6,164 nucleotides of DNA from Beijerinckiaceae bacterium (lineage in GTDB: Bacteria > Pseudomonadota > Alphaproteobacteria > Rhizobiales > Beijerinckiaceae): the NCBI GenBank assembly GCA_022702195.1, contig JAKONB010000294.1:1-6164 (forward strand), written 5' to 3'. Each line of letters opens with the position of its first letter. Position 1 is the stretch's first letter. The position numbers and the translations under genes are program-made. Positions 1 to 6,164 of the stretch are shown here, piece by piece. A model generated the notes under the pieces. It saw only the letters and a list, made by a program, of their open reading frames with translations. It was not told the DNA's origin and did no database searches.

Positions 1-2806
1 CGAAGAAATTCGGGCGGTAATACTCGCCCATCTCGCCCGCGAGTTCGGTCGAATAGGCGATCAGGTCGGGCTTGGTGTCACGCCAGGTGAAGTAGGTATA
101 GCTCTGCTGGTAGCCCGCCTTGGCGAGCTTCTTCATCATCTTGGGCCGGGTGAACGCCTCGGCGAGGAAGATCACGTCGGGATAGCGCGCGTTCACCTCG
201 GCGATCATCCATTCCCAGAACGGGATCGGCTTGGTATGCGGGTTGTCGACCCGGAAGATGCGCGCGCCGAGCGCGGCCCAGCCGAGAACGATGTCGCGCA
301 GCTCGATCCAGAGCGAGGGCAGCGCGCCGCCGTAGAAATGGACGTTGGAGATGTCCTCGTACTTCTTGGGCGGGTTCTCGGCGAACTTGAGGGTGCCGTC
401 GGGGCGCCACTCGAACCATTCGGGGTGGTTCTTGATCCACGGATGGTCCGGCGAGCATTGGATCGCGAAATCGAGGGCGATCTCCATGCCGTAGGCGTGG
501 CTCGCCGCCACCAGCCGGCGGAAATCGTCGAGGGTGCCGAGCTCGGGATGTACCGCCTCGTGGCCGCCCTCCTCCGCGCCCACCGCGTAGACCGAGCCGA
601 CATCCCCCGGCAGCGCCGTCAGGGTGTTGTTCTTGCCCTTGCGGTTGGTCCGGCCGATCGGGTGGATCGGCGTGAAGTAGAGCACGTCGAAGCCGAGTTC
701 GCGGATCTCGGGCAGGCGCCGGATCACGTCGTCGAAGGTGCCGTGGCGATTGACGTCGCCGCTCTGCGAGCGCGGGAAGATCTCGTACCAGGCGGAGAAC
801 CGGGCTGCGAGCCGGTCGGCGATCACCGGCACGTTCACCGGATAGCGCGACAGGTTCACCCGCGGCGCGTGCCGGCGCACCAGCGACGCGGTCTCCGGCG
901 CCAGGATCAGGTCGAGCTGCCGGGGCGAGCCGGTCTCCTCGGCGGCCAGCGCCGTGACGGCGGCCCTCAGGCGCTCCTGGTCGCGCCCGTCGGCGAGGTC
1001 GGCCGCCGCCTGCACGAAGGCGATGCCCTCGATGGTTTCCAGCTTAACGTCGACCCCGGCATCGCGCTTCTTCAGGGTGTCGCGCATCCAGGACGAGAAG
1101 GCGTCGCGCCAGGCCCGGATGGTGAATTCGTAGCGGGCGTTGCGCTCCAGCGGGAAATGGCCGCCCCAGCGGTCGTTGTCGACGAACACCATCGGGTCGG
1201 AGGCCCAGACCTCCTCGCCCACCACCCGCGAGAGGATCTCGGCGTCGATGATCTCGTGGCCGTCGCTGAAGATGTCGGCGGTGACGTGGACGCTCTCGCC
1301 CACCACCCGCTTGACCGCCGAGCGGCCGCCATCGAGTTCGGGCATCACCGCCTCGATCACCACGCGGCCCTCGCCGGTGGGCGTGGTCAGGACCGGCTGG
1401 CGGCCGGTCTCGGCCCGGCTCGCCGCGAAGATCCGCACTTCGCCGGGCGCCAGGGCGATGGACGCCCCGGGATGGAAGGCCACGGGGTCGGCCTCCGGCG
1501 TCCGGTCCTCGAAGGCCCCGAGCATGCCGCCGGTCCGCGCCAGCAGCGCCCCGGCCTCCACCGGCACCGGGGCGGCGGTGGGGTTGTGCAGAACCAGGGT
1601 CGCGTGGCGCGCCGAGGCGCCGTGGCCGGTGTCGAAGCGCAGCAAGGCCACGAAGGCCGCGTCGGGGGCCGAGATCCGGGCCTGCGCGCCCTCGACATTG
1701 GCGGCGGACAGCTCCGCCCGCAGGGCGTTGATGGCGGCGACGTAGCCGGAAATGTCGATGCCGGTGTCGGATTCCCGCGCCTCCGGCGTGGTCTCGACCA
1801 CGTGCAGGGCCTTGGCGTAGCCCCACTCGTAGCCGATCGGCATCAGCACCCCGGCCGAGAAGAAGGCCGCCAGGGCGTAGCGCGCCTTGAGGTGCCGGGC
1901 GATCGCGGCCGTGTCGCCATCGCAGGACGCGGCGAGCCGGGCCATGTCGTGGTTCTCGGGAAAGGCGATGGAGGGCGCCACCACCCGCAGGCGGTCGTAC
2001 TGCTCCAGCGCCCAGGACGCCTTGAGGTCCCACCAGGCGAAACTGTTGAACAGGTAGTCGAAACCGGCGCCGGCCGTCGCCTGCGCCTCCTCGAAGGTGC
2101 AGCCGAGGGTCTCGGCGGCGAAGAGGCAATCGGGCTCCACCGCCTTGGCGGCGCCGATGAGATCGCGCCAGACCGGGGCCGGAACCTTGTAGGCCGCGTC
2201 GCAGCGGAAGCCGGCGACGCCGAGATCCTGCAGCCGGTTGATGTAGCCGGCCCAGAGCGCGGTCAGCTCGGTCCGGGGACCCTCGGAATGGTAATCGAGT
2301 TCGGCGAGGTCGCCCCAGACGGTGCGTAGGCTCGGATCGTCGGGATCGACGGCGTAGGGGCTCTCGATCTCGCCATCGGCGTCCCGGAGGAACAGGTCGG
2401 GCCGCTCGCGCGCCAGGGCGCCGTCCTTGGCGGTGTGGTTGACCACGAGGTCGGTCATCACGGAGAGGCCCTGCGCCTTGGCGGCGGCGCAGAACCGTCG
2501 GATCTGGTCGTCGTCCGACGTGCCGTCGTGGTCGCGAAAGCGCTCATCGAGGCGGTCTGTATCGGCCACCGCGTAGAGGCTGCGCGAGCCCCCGGTCTGG
2601 TGGAACGGGTTGAGATAGACCCAGTCGAACCCGAGCGCCGCGATCCGGGGCAGTTCCGCCGTCCAGGCCGAGACGCGGCCGACGAGGAGCGGGAACAGGT
2701 TGTAGATCCGCGGCCCCTCGGCCCGAGGCGCGAGGGAGGCGGGGAGCGGCACCTGACCGGCTGCGGTCCGCTGGGCGGCGGTCGTTGCGGGGCTCGGTGC
2801 GTTCAT
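1..2806 (-). CDS. glgE: GH13 amylase-like domain fused to GlgE maltosyltransferase (3' end outside window)
   Basis: The C-terminal part is GlgE, which transfers maltosyl units from alpha-maltose-1-phosphate onto alpha-1,4-glucan in the cytoplasm. ATG at 2806-2804 follows a GGAG site; 935 codons lie in the window with no stop. Residues ~30-360 form a GH13 barrel: DLVVNH 119-124, nucleophile D203 in GFRCDAAYK, acid/base E232, stabiliser D287 in ENHD. Residues ~365-460 look like a beta-sandwich. The GlgE N-terminal domain (PF11896 type) starts near 480; the catalytic barrel begins around WYEIFPRS (673-680). D854 in FRVDNPHTKP and E883 in FLAEAF sit 29 residues apart, as D394/E423 do in Streptomyces coelicolor GlgE. 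N811, K814, Y816 and N855 match its phosphate-binding residues as I recall them. The third catalytic Asp would be near residue 940, just off the edge; expected full length is ~1,100-1,135 residues against ~660-700 for ordinary GlgE. The GlgE call is near certain. The role of the N-terminal domain (hydrolase, transferase or glucan-binding relic) is open. Probably co-transcribed with the upstream malQ-treY. Confidence 0.95.
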   Translation of the reverse strand, partial: MNAPSPATTAAQRTAAGQVPLPASLAPRAEGPRIYNLFPLLVGRVSAWTAELPRIAALGFDWVYLNPFHQTGGSRSLYAVADTDRLDERFRDHDGTSDDDQIRRFCAAAKAQGLSVMTDLVVNHTAKDGALARERPDLFLRDADGEIESPYAVDPDDPSLRTVWGDLAELDYHSEGPRTELTALWAGYINRLQDLGVAGFRCDAAYKVPAPVWRDLIGAAKAVEPDCLFAAETLGCTFEEAQATAGAGFDYLFNSFAWWDLKASWALEQYDRLRVVAPSIAFPENHDMARLAASCDGDTAAIARHLKARYALAAFFSAGVLMPIGYEWGYAKALHVVETTPEARESDTGIDISGYVAAINALRAELSAANVEGAQARISAPDAAFVALLRFDTGHGASARHATLVLHNPTAAPVPVEAGALLARTGGMLGAFEDRTPEADPVAFHPGASIALAPGEVRIFAASRAETGRQPVLTTPTGEGRVVIEAVMPELDGGRSAVKRVVGESVHVTADIFSDGHEIIDAEILSRVVGEEVWASDPMVFVDNDRWGGHFPLERNARYEFTIRAWRDAFSSWMRDTLKKRDAGVDVKLETIEGIAFVQAAADLADGRDQERLRAAVTALAAEETGSPRQLDLILAPETASLVRRHAPRVNLSRYPVNVPVIADRLAARFSAWYEIFPRSQSGDVNRHGTFDDVIRRLPEIRELGFDVLYFTPIHPIGRTNRKGKNNTLTALPGDVGSVYAVGAEEGGHEAVHPELGTLDDFRRLVAASHAYGMEIALDFAIQCSPDHPWIKNHPEWFEWRPDGTLKFAENPPKKYEDISNVHFYGGALPSLWIELRDIVLGWAALGARIFRVDNPHTKPIPFWEWMIAEVNARYPDVIFLAEAFTRPKMMKKLAKAGYQQSYTYFTWRDTKPDLIAYSTELAGEMGEYYRPNFF

Positions 2807-2811
2807 GCGTG

Positions 2812-2816
2812 CTCCA
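2812..2816 (-). promoter_or_regulatory. Ribosome binding site of the GH13-GlgE gene
   Basis: On the minus strand TGGAG is followed by five bases (CACGC) and then the ATG at 2806-2804. This is a good Shine-Dalgarno match at near-ideal spacing. It supports that ATG as the start, so the N-terminal GH13 domain belongs to the protein and is not an annotation artefact. No better start with a ribosome site is seen just upstream. Confidence 0.75.
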
Positions 2817-2837
2817 TTCGGTTTCGTGTCACGGCCA

Positions 2838-2870
2838 GGGTCCCTCTCCCGCCTGGGGGGAAAGGGACCC
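2838..2870. repeat. Inverted repeat A between treY and glgE
   Basis: The arms GGGTCCCTCTCCC (2838-2850) and GGGAAAGGGACCC (2858-2870) pair over 13 positions with one mismatch around a 7-base loop. The structure lies about 20 bases upstream of the glgE ribosome site. No T-run follows on the minus strand, so it is not a classical intrinsic terminator. It could be an RNA hairpin that tunes transcript stability or coupling, or part of a dispersed palindromic element; the sequence alone does not decide. Confidence 0.7.
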
Positions 2871-2880
2871 GCGCGGTGCG

Positions 2881-2922
2881 TGGGGGAGAAAATCCCGCCT
2901 GCTCCGCAGGCACCCTCCCCCA
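2881..2922. repeat. Nested inverted repeat B between treY and glgE
   Basis: An outer perfect 8-bp pair, TGGGGGAG (2881-2888) with CTCCCCCA (2915-2922), encloses a perfect 6-bp hairpin GCCTGC-TCC-GCAGGC (2897-2911). On the transcript it starts about 22 bases after the treY stop and is the first of two hairpins before glgE. It shares the 8-mer TCCCGCCT (2847-2854 and 2893-2900) with repeat A. Together the two repeats fill most of the 138-bp spacer. The composition recalls GC-rich dispersed intergenic repeats of Methylobacterium-like genomes, but this is from memory. No U-tract follows. Confidence 0.7.
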
Positions 2923-2944
2923 TCGCGGGGACGGGTCGTGTTCG

Positions 2945-5900
2945 TCAGCGGGTCCGTTTCAGGACCGCGTAGGGCAGACGCGCGAACAGGCGGTCGAGTT
3001 CGATCCGTCCGTCCACCACCGCCATCGACGCGCCGGTGACGAGATCCACCCAGACCCCCTCCCCCACCACCGGCAGGGTCGTTCCGGCGAAGGCGTCCGC
3101 CGACCAGATCGCGTCGCCGACGAACCCCGAGACGAGGCGCGGGACGGCCACGAGCAGGTCGCCCTCCCCCAGATTGGCATCCGAACGTGTGAACGCGATG
3201 ACATGCTGGGCGCGCGGACCCTCGGCGGCCAGGGCCTCGTAGGCGGCGTCGGCGTAGAAGGCGGGCCGCTCGGTGCGGTCGGCGAGGAGGCGGGCGAGCG
3301 TCGCCTGCTTCACCCGGCCATCGGTCCACCGCGCCAGCAGTTCGGCGACGTCGCCGCCCTGCTCCAGCGCCCGGGCCAGGGCCGGGTAATCCACCGGCCG
3401 CCGGTTGTCCGGGTCCACGAACGAGAAGTCCCAGAACTCGGTGCCCTGGTAGGTGTCGGGCAGGCCCGGCAACGTCGCCTTGAGCACCGTGCGGCCGAGG
3501 CTGGCGATCATGCCGAGATGGGCCAGGCGCCGGGCGAAGGGGCGCAGCTCCGCCAGGAAGGCCGAGCCCGGCGCGATCAGGGCGGCGAAGAGGTGATGGA
3601 CCGCGCCCTCATAGGCCTCGTCGACATTGACCCAGCTCGAGCGGCGCTTCGACTCGCGCAGCGCCTTCTCCGCATAGGCATCGAGGCGCTCGCGGAAATC
3701 CACGATGGCGTCCGCGTCGTCGCGTTCCAGCAATGCGAGCGGCCAGGCGCCGAGAATCGCCTGGAAGAACATCCACTGATCGTTGGAATCGGGGGCCGGC
3801 TCCTTCTCGACCGTGGACAGGTGCGGGGCGGCGTGCCGGGTCCAGGTCTCCCAGGCCTCGGCCCATTCGGTCGGCAGTTCCGAGAGGGCGAGGAGGCGCG
3901 TCCGGGCATCCTCGCCGCGCTTGGTGTCGTGCGTCGCCGTGGCGATCATCGCGTTCGGCCAGTCGCGGGCGCGCGCCGCCTGGAGCGCGTGGAAATGCTC
4001 CGCGTCGATGCCGTATTCGCCCGGATCGCCGCCGACCTCGTTGAGGCCGAGCAGTTCCGAGAACCGGTAGAACAGGGTGTCCTCCAGGCTCTTGGCCATG
4101 ACCGGGCCGGTGAGCTGCTGGAAGCGGCGGCGGAAGCGCAGGATCACCTCCGGGTCGGGGCGCCCCGGACCGGTCACGTCGATGCGGCCCAGGAGCGCGT
4201 CGGCGGCGAAATCGTGCACCGAGCGATCCGGCAGGCCGCTCCAGCGCTTGGCCTTCTTCACCGCGTTCTCGATGAGGCGGATATCCTCGTCCTCGACGTC
4301 GCTCTCGTCGAGGTCGCCCGGCAGGTAGCTGCGATAGGTGGGGAAGCGGGCGATGATCTCGATGAGCGCCCGGCGGATGGCGTTGACCGAGAAGTCGCGG
4401 GTGCGCCGGTCGGCATCGGCTACCGCTTTCAGGTCGGAGGTCATCACCTCCAGTTCCGAGGCGAAGCTGATCTCGAGGATCTCGGCCTTGGCCGCCCGCA
4501 GCATGAACTTGTAGGGCTCGTCGAAATGGGTCCGGCTCTCGTAGAGCTCCCGGATCTGCCGCTGCCTGCCCTTGTCCACCAGGATGCCGTCGAGCTGGTT
4601 CAGCACGTCGTAGCCGGTGGTGCCGGCCACCGGCCAGGGCCGCAGCCGCTCGCCGGGCTCCAGGATCTTCTCCACCACCACGTAGAAGCCGGGACCCACC
4701 GCCGCCTGGAGCGCGCGGGCATAGCCGAGCGGATCGGCGAGCCCGTCGATGTGGTCGACGCGCAGGCCGTCGATCCGCCCCTCGCGGATGTGGCGGAACA
4801 CCGTCTCGTGCGAGCGCTGGAAGATGTCGGATTTCTCGACCCGCAGGCCGGCCAACCCGTTCACGTCGAAGAAGCGGCGGTAATTGATGTCGCTGGCCGC
4901 CACGCGCCAATGGGCGAGGCGGTAGGATTGCTGTTCGAGCAGGCGGTGCAGCGGGCCGAAGCTGTCGGGATGCCCCTCGACGCCGTTGAGCAAGGTCATC
5001 GCCCGCTCGATGGCCGCCGCGATGGCGGGCGAGGCGGCGACCGCATCGACGAGGCGGTCCTTCAGCTCCTCCGCCTCGGCCGGGAAGGCCCGGCGGCGCT
5101 CGTCGTTGGTCTCCTCGCCCATCAGGCGCAAGCGTTCGGAGATGCCGAGCACCTCCAATGCCGCCGCGTCCTCGATGTCGTCCAGCACCGCCAGCGCCCG
5201 GTTGAGGATCGACGGGTATTGCAGCGGGCAGAGCGGGAATTCGTGCTCGTAGTGCCAGACGCTGAAGGCGCCCTTGCGGGCATCGAACTTCAGGTCGAGG
5301 GTGCCCTTCTCCAGGGCCTCGCCGTAGCGGTCGCCCAGGAAGGGCACCACCAGCTTGTTGTTGGCGCCGAGCCGCGACCAGTCGATGTCGAAGGCATGGG
5401 CCGAGGGCGAGAGGCCGCCCCATTCGAGCACCGAGAGCCACCACGGATTGTCGGCGCCGCCCACCCCCATGTGGTTGGGCACGATGTCGAGCAGGAGCTT
5501 CAGGCCGTGGGCGTGCAGCACGTCCGAGAAGCGGACGAAGCCCTCCTCGCCGCCGAGTTCGGGGTTGATGGTGGCGTGGTCGACGATGTCGTAGCCGTGG
5601 GTCGAGCCCGGCCGCGCCTTCTGAATCGGCGAGGCATAGACGTGGCTGATGCCGAGCTTGGCGAGGTAGGAGACGATCCGCTCCGCGTCCGCGAAGGTGA
5701 AGTCCTTGTGGAATTGCAGCCGGTAGGTGGCGCGGGGCGCCGCCGAGGCGAGGCGCGCGGCCCCCGAGCGCGGGCCGCGATCCTCCGCCGAGAGCGAGGC
5801 GGCGAGCTTGGCCAGCGGTCCCCCCGGCACCGCGATGGCCTCCAGGGTGCGGTCGAGCTTGCGCCGCCAGTTCGGATAACCCTCGGTGGAGCCCGGGACG

Positions 5901-6164
5901 TTGGCCTGCGACAGCTCGGAGACCACGTCCTCGTACTGGACGGCGGTGAGCATCGACGGCGCCCGGCCGAGATAGCGCGCCGCCGCCTCGAAGGGGGCGA
6001 CCTCCGGCACGTCGTAGCTCGGCAGGAGCTGCTCGGCCGCCAGGGCCTCGGTGAGGCGCAGGCGTTCCTCGACCCGCTCGCGGCGCTCGGTCTCGGCCCG
6101 GTCGGCATCGTAGAGGCCGAGCGCCTGGCGCGTGTCGGTGTCGACCCCGCGCCACCAGCCGACG
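2945..6164 (-). CDS. treY: MalQ-TreY fusion: 4-alpha-glucanotransferase / malto-oligosyltrehalose synthase (5' end outside window)
   Basis: TreY isomerises the reducing-end alpha-1,4 link of a malto-oligosaccharide to alpha,alpha-1,1, giving a maltooligosyl-trehalose for TreZ to cleave; MalQ disproportionates malto-oligosaccharides. The frame is open from the window edge (first whole codon ends the count at 6163) to TGA at 2947-2945, 1,072 residues. Residues 1-~110 are a MalQ (GH77) C-terminus: GWWRG near the start, then the glucanotransferase ending NVPGS (88-92) and PNWRRKL (97-103). A ~35-residue Ala/Arg/Ser-rich linker leads to TreY, starting ATYRLQFHKDF near 145. TreY motifs follow in order: DIVPNHMG at 226, nucleophile D470 in LRVDHIDGL, acid/base E498 in VVVEKILEPGE, stabiliser D746 in THDTKRGED, and LPDTYQGTEFWDF (901-913). 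The ~928-residue TreY part is full length for the longer proteobacterial type. The MalQ active site lies upstream, outside the window. No stop or frame change separates the two parts, so a fusion is the simplest reading. A GTG at 6010 is inside MalQ and is not a natural start. Confidence 0.95.
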   Translation of the reverse strand, partial: VGWWRGVDTDTRQALGLYDADRAETERRERVEERLRLTEALAAEQLLPSYDVPEVAPFEAAARYLGRAPSMLTAVQYEDVVSELSQANVPGSTEGYPNWRRKLDRTLEAIAVPGGPLAKLAASLSAEDRGPRSGAARLASAAPRATYRLQFHKDFTFADAERIVSYLAKLGISHVYASPIQKARPGSTHGYDIVDHATINPELGGEEGFVRFSDVLHAHGLKLLLDIVPNHMGVGGADNPWWLSVLEWGGLSPSAHAFDIDWSRLGANNKLVVPFLGDRYGEALEKGTLDLKFDARKGAFSVWHYEHEFPLCPLQYPSILNRALAVLDDIEDAAALEVLGISERLRLMGEETNDERRRAFPAEAEELKDRLVDAVAASPAIAAAIERAMTLLNGVEGHPDSFGPLHRLLEQQSYRLAHWRVAASDINYRRFFDVNGLAGLRVEKSDIFQRSHETVFRHIREGRIDGLRVDHIDGLADPLGYARALQAAVGPGFYVVVEKILEPGERLRPWPVAGTTGYDVLNQLDGILVDKGRQRQIRELYESRTHFDEPYKFMLRAAKAEILEISFASELEVMTSDLKAVADADRRTRDFSVNAIRRALIEIIARFPTYRSYLPGDLDESDVEDEDIRLIENAVKKAKRWSGLPDRSVHDFAADALLGRIDVTGPGRPDPEVILRFRRRFQQLTGPVMAKSLEDTLFYRFSELLGLNEVGGDPGEYGIDAEHFHALQAARARDWPNAMIATATHDTKRGEDARTRLLALSELPTEWAEAWETWTRHAAPHLSTVEKEPAPDSNDQWMFFQAILGAWPLALLERDDADAIVDFRERLDAYAEKALRESKRRSSWVNVDEAYEGAVHHLFAALIAPGSAFLAELRPFARRLAHLGMIASLGRTVLKATLPGLPDTYQGTEFWDFSFVDPDNRRPVDYPALARALEQGGDVAELLARWTDGRVKQATLARLLADRTERPAFYADAAYEALAAEGPRAQHVIAFTRSDANLGEGDLLVAVPRLVSGFVGDAIWSADAFAGTTLPVVGEGVWVDLVTGASMAVVDGRIELDRLFARLPYAVLKRTR
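5828..5843 (-). promoter_or_regulatory. Possible internal translation start at the MalQ/TreY junction
   Basis: On the minus strand GGAGG (5843-5839) is followed by 8 bases and an in-frame GTG (5830-5828, residue 112 of the in-window numbering). This is exactly where MalQ homology ends and ~35 residues before TreY homology begins. Use of this site would yield a free TreY of 961 residues besides the fusion. The motif is strong and well placed, but GGAGG is common in GC-rich coding DNA (here it encodes part of LEAI), so chance is a serious alternative. Confidence 0.25.

Noticed and set aside
1343..1360. Internal start (ATG 1345-1343, weak GAGG upstream) giving a free GlgE
   Set aside because: It would remove the first strand of the GlgE N-terminal domain (GRVVIEAV, starting at residue 480), and the ribosome-site match is weak. 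Chance is the better explanation.
1044..2129. 361-codon open frame on the minus strand inside glgE
   Set aside because: It is out of frame with the GH13-GlgE protein and its product is Arg/Gly/Ala-rich without motifs, so it is a compositional shadow.
236..2329. 697-codon open frame on the plus strand, opposite glgE
   Set aside because: It lies fully antisense to a gene with clear catalytic motifs. Its product is rich in Arg, Gly, Val, Asp and His without recognisable domains, typical of an antisense frame in GC-rich DNA where stops are rare.
2838..2922. Rho-independent terminator after malQ-treY
   Set aside because: Strong hairpins are present, but no T-rich run follows either on the minus strand. 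Termination cannot be claimed.
2785..3039. 84-codon plus-strand frame crossing the spacer
   Set aside because: It overlaps the ends of both real genes, consists largely of the palindromic spacer, and has no recognisable domain or convincing ribosome site.
2945..6010. treY as a stand-alone gene starting at the GTG at 6010
   Set aside because: The frame is open upstream to the window edge and encodes MalQ sequence there. A start at 6010 would cut through the MalQ C-terminal domain, so it is only the first start-like codon in the window.
3609..6155. 848-codon open frame on the minus strand in another frame of treY
   Set aside because: It is an out-of-frame reading of malQ-treY with an Arg/Pro/Gly/Ala-rich, low-complexity product. 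The overlapping frame carries all MalQ and TreY motifs.

Overview
The window is very GC-rich, with a strong G/C bias at third codon positions. It is almost entirely coding on the minus strand and holds two large partial genes of alpha-glucan/trehalose metabolism. Base composition, long overlapping spurious frames, protein similarity from memory and the GC-rich palindromes in the spacer suggest an alphaproteobacterium of the Hyphomicrobiales, with Methylobacterium/Methylorubrum as the best guess. That assignment is an inference; no taxonomic marker is present.

Layout in the direction of transcription (right to left): (1) 6164-2945 is a MalQ-TreY fusion that enters from outside the window. The last ~110 residues of a GH77 4-alpha-glucanotransferase run, without a stop codon, into a complete malto-oligosyltrehalose synthase (GH13_26 type). 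(2) 2944-2807 is a 138-bp spacer holding two GC-rich inverted repeats and a Shine-Dalgarno site. (3) 2806-1 is a double GH13 protein that runs off the left edge. It has an N-terminal alpha-amylase-like catalytic domain (~residues 30-460) followed by GlgE, alpha-1,4-glucan:maltose-1-phosphate maltosyltransferase (~residues 480 onward), lacking roughly its last 200 residues in this window.

The two products bridge two routes of the cytoplasmic glucan-trehalose network. MalQ rearranges malto-oligosaccharides. TreY turns the reducing end of an alpha-1,4-glucan into a trehalosyl end, which TreZ (not in this window) cleaves to free trehalose. GlgE extends alpha-1,4-glucan from maltose-1-phosphate, which TreS and maltokinase (also not seen) make from trehalose. 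The cluster therefore encodes both a glucan-to-trehalose step and a maltose-1-phosphate-to-glucan step, probably for storage and osmotic or desiccation tolerance.

I see no undescribed defence or mobile system. The most interesting points are the apparent duplication of a GlgE-like catalytic core in one polypeptide, whose first copy keeps the catalytic triad but lacks the phosphate-binding residues I could compare; the MalQ-TreY fusion with a possible internal start at the domain junction; and the paired palindromes between the genes. No tRNA, rRNA, CRISPR array, insertion sequence or clear promoter is visible.
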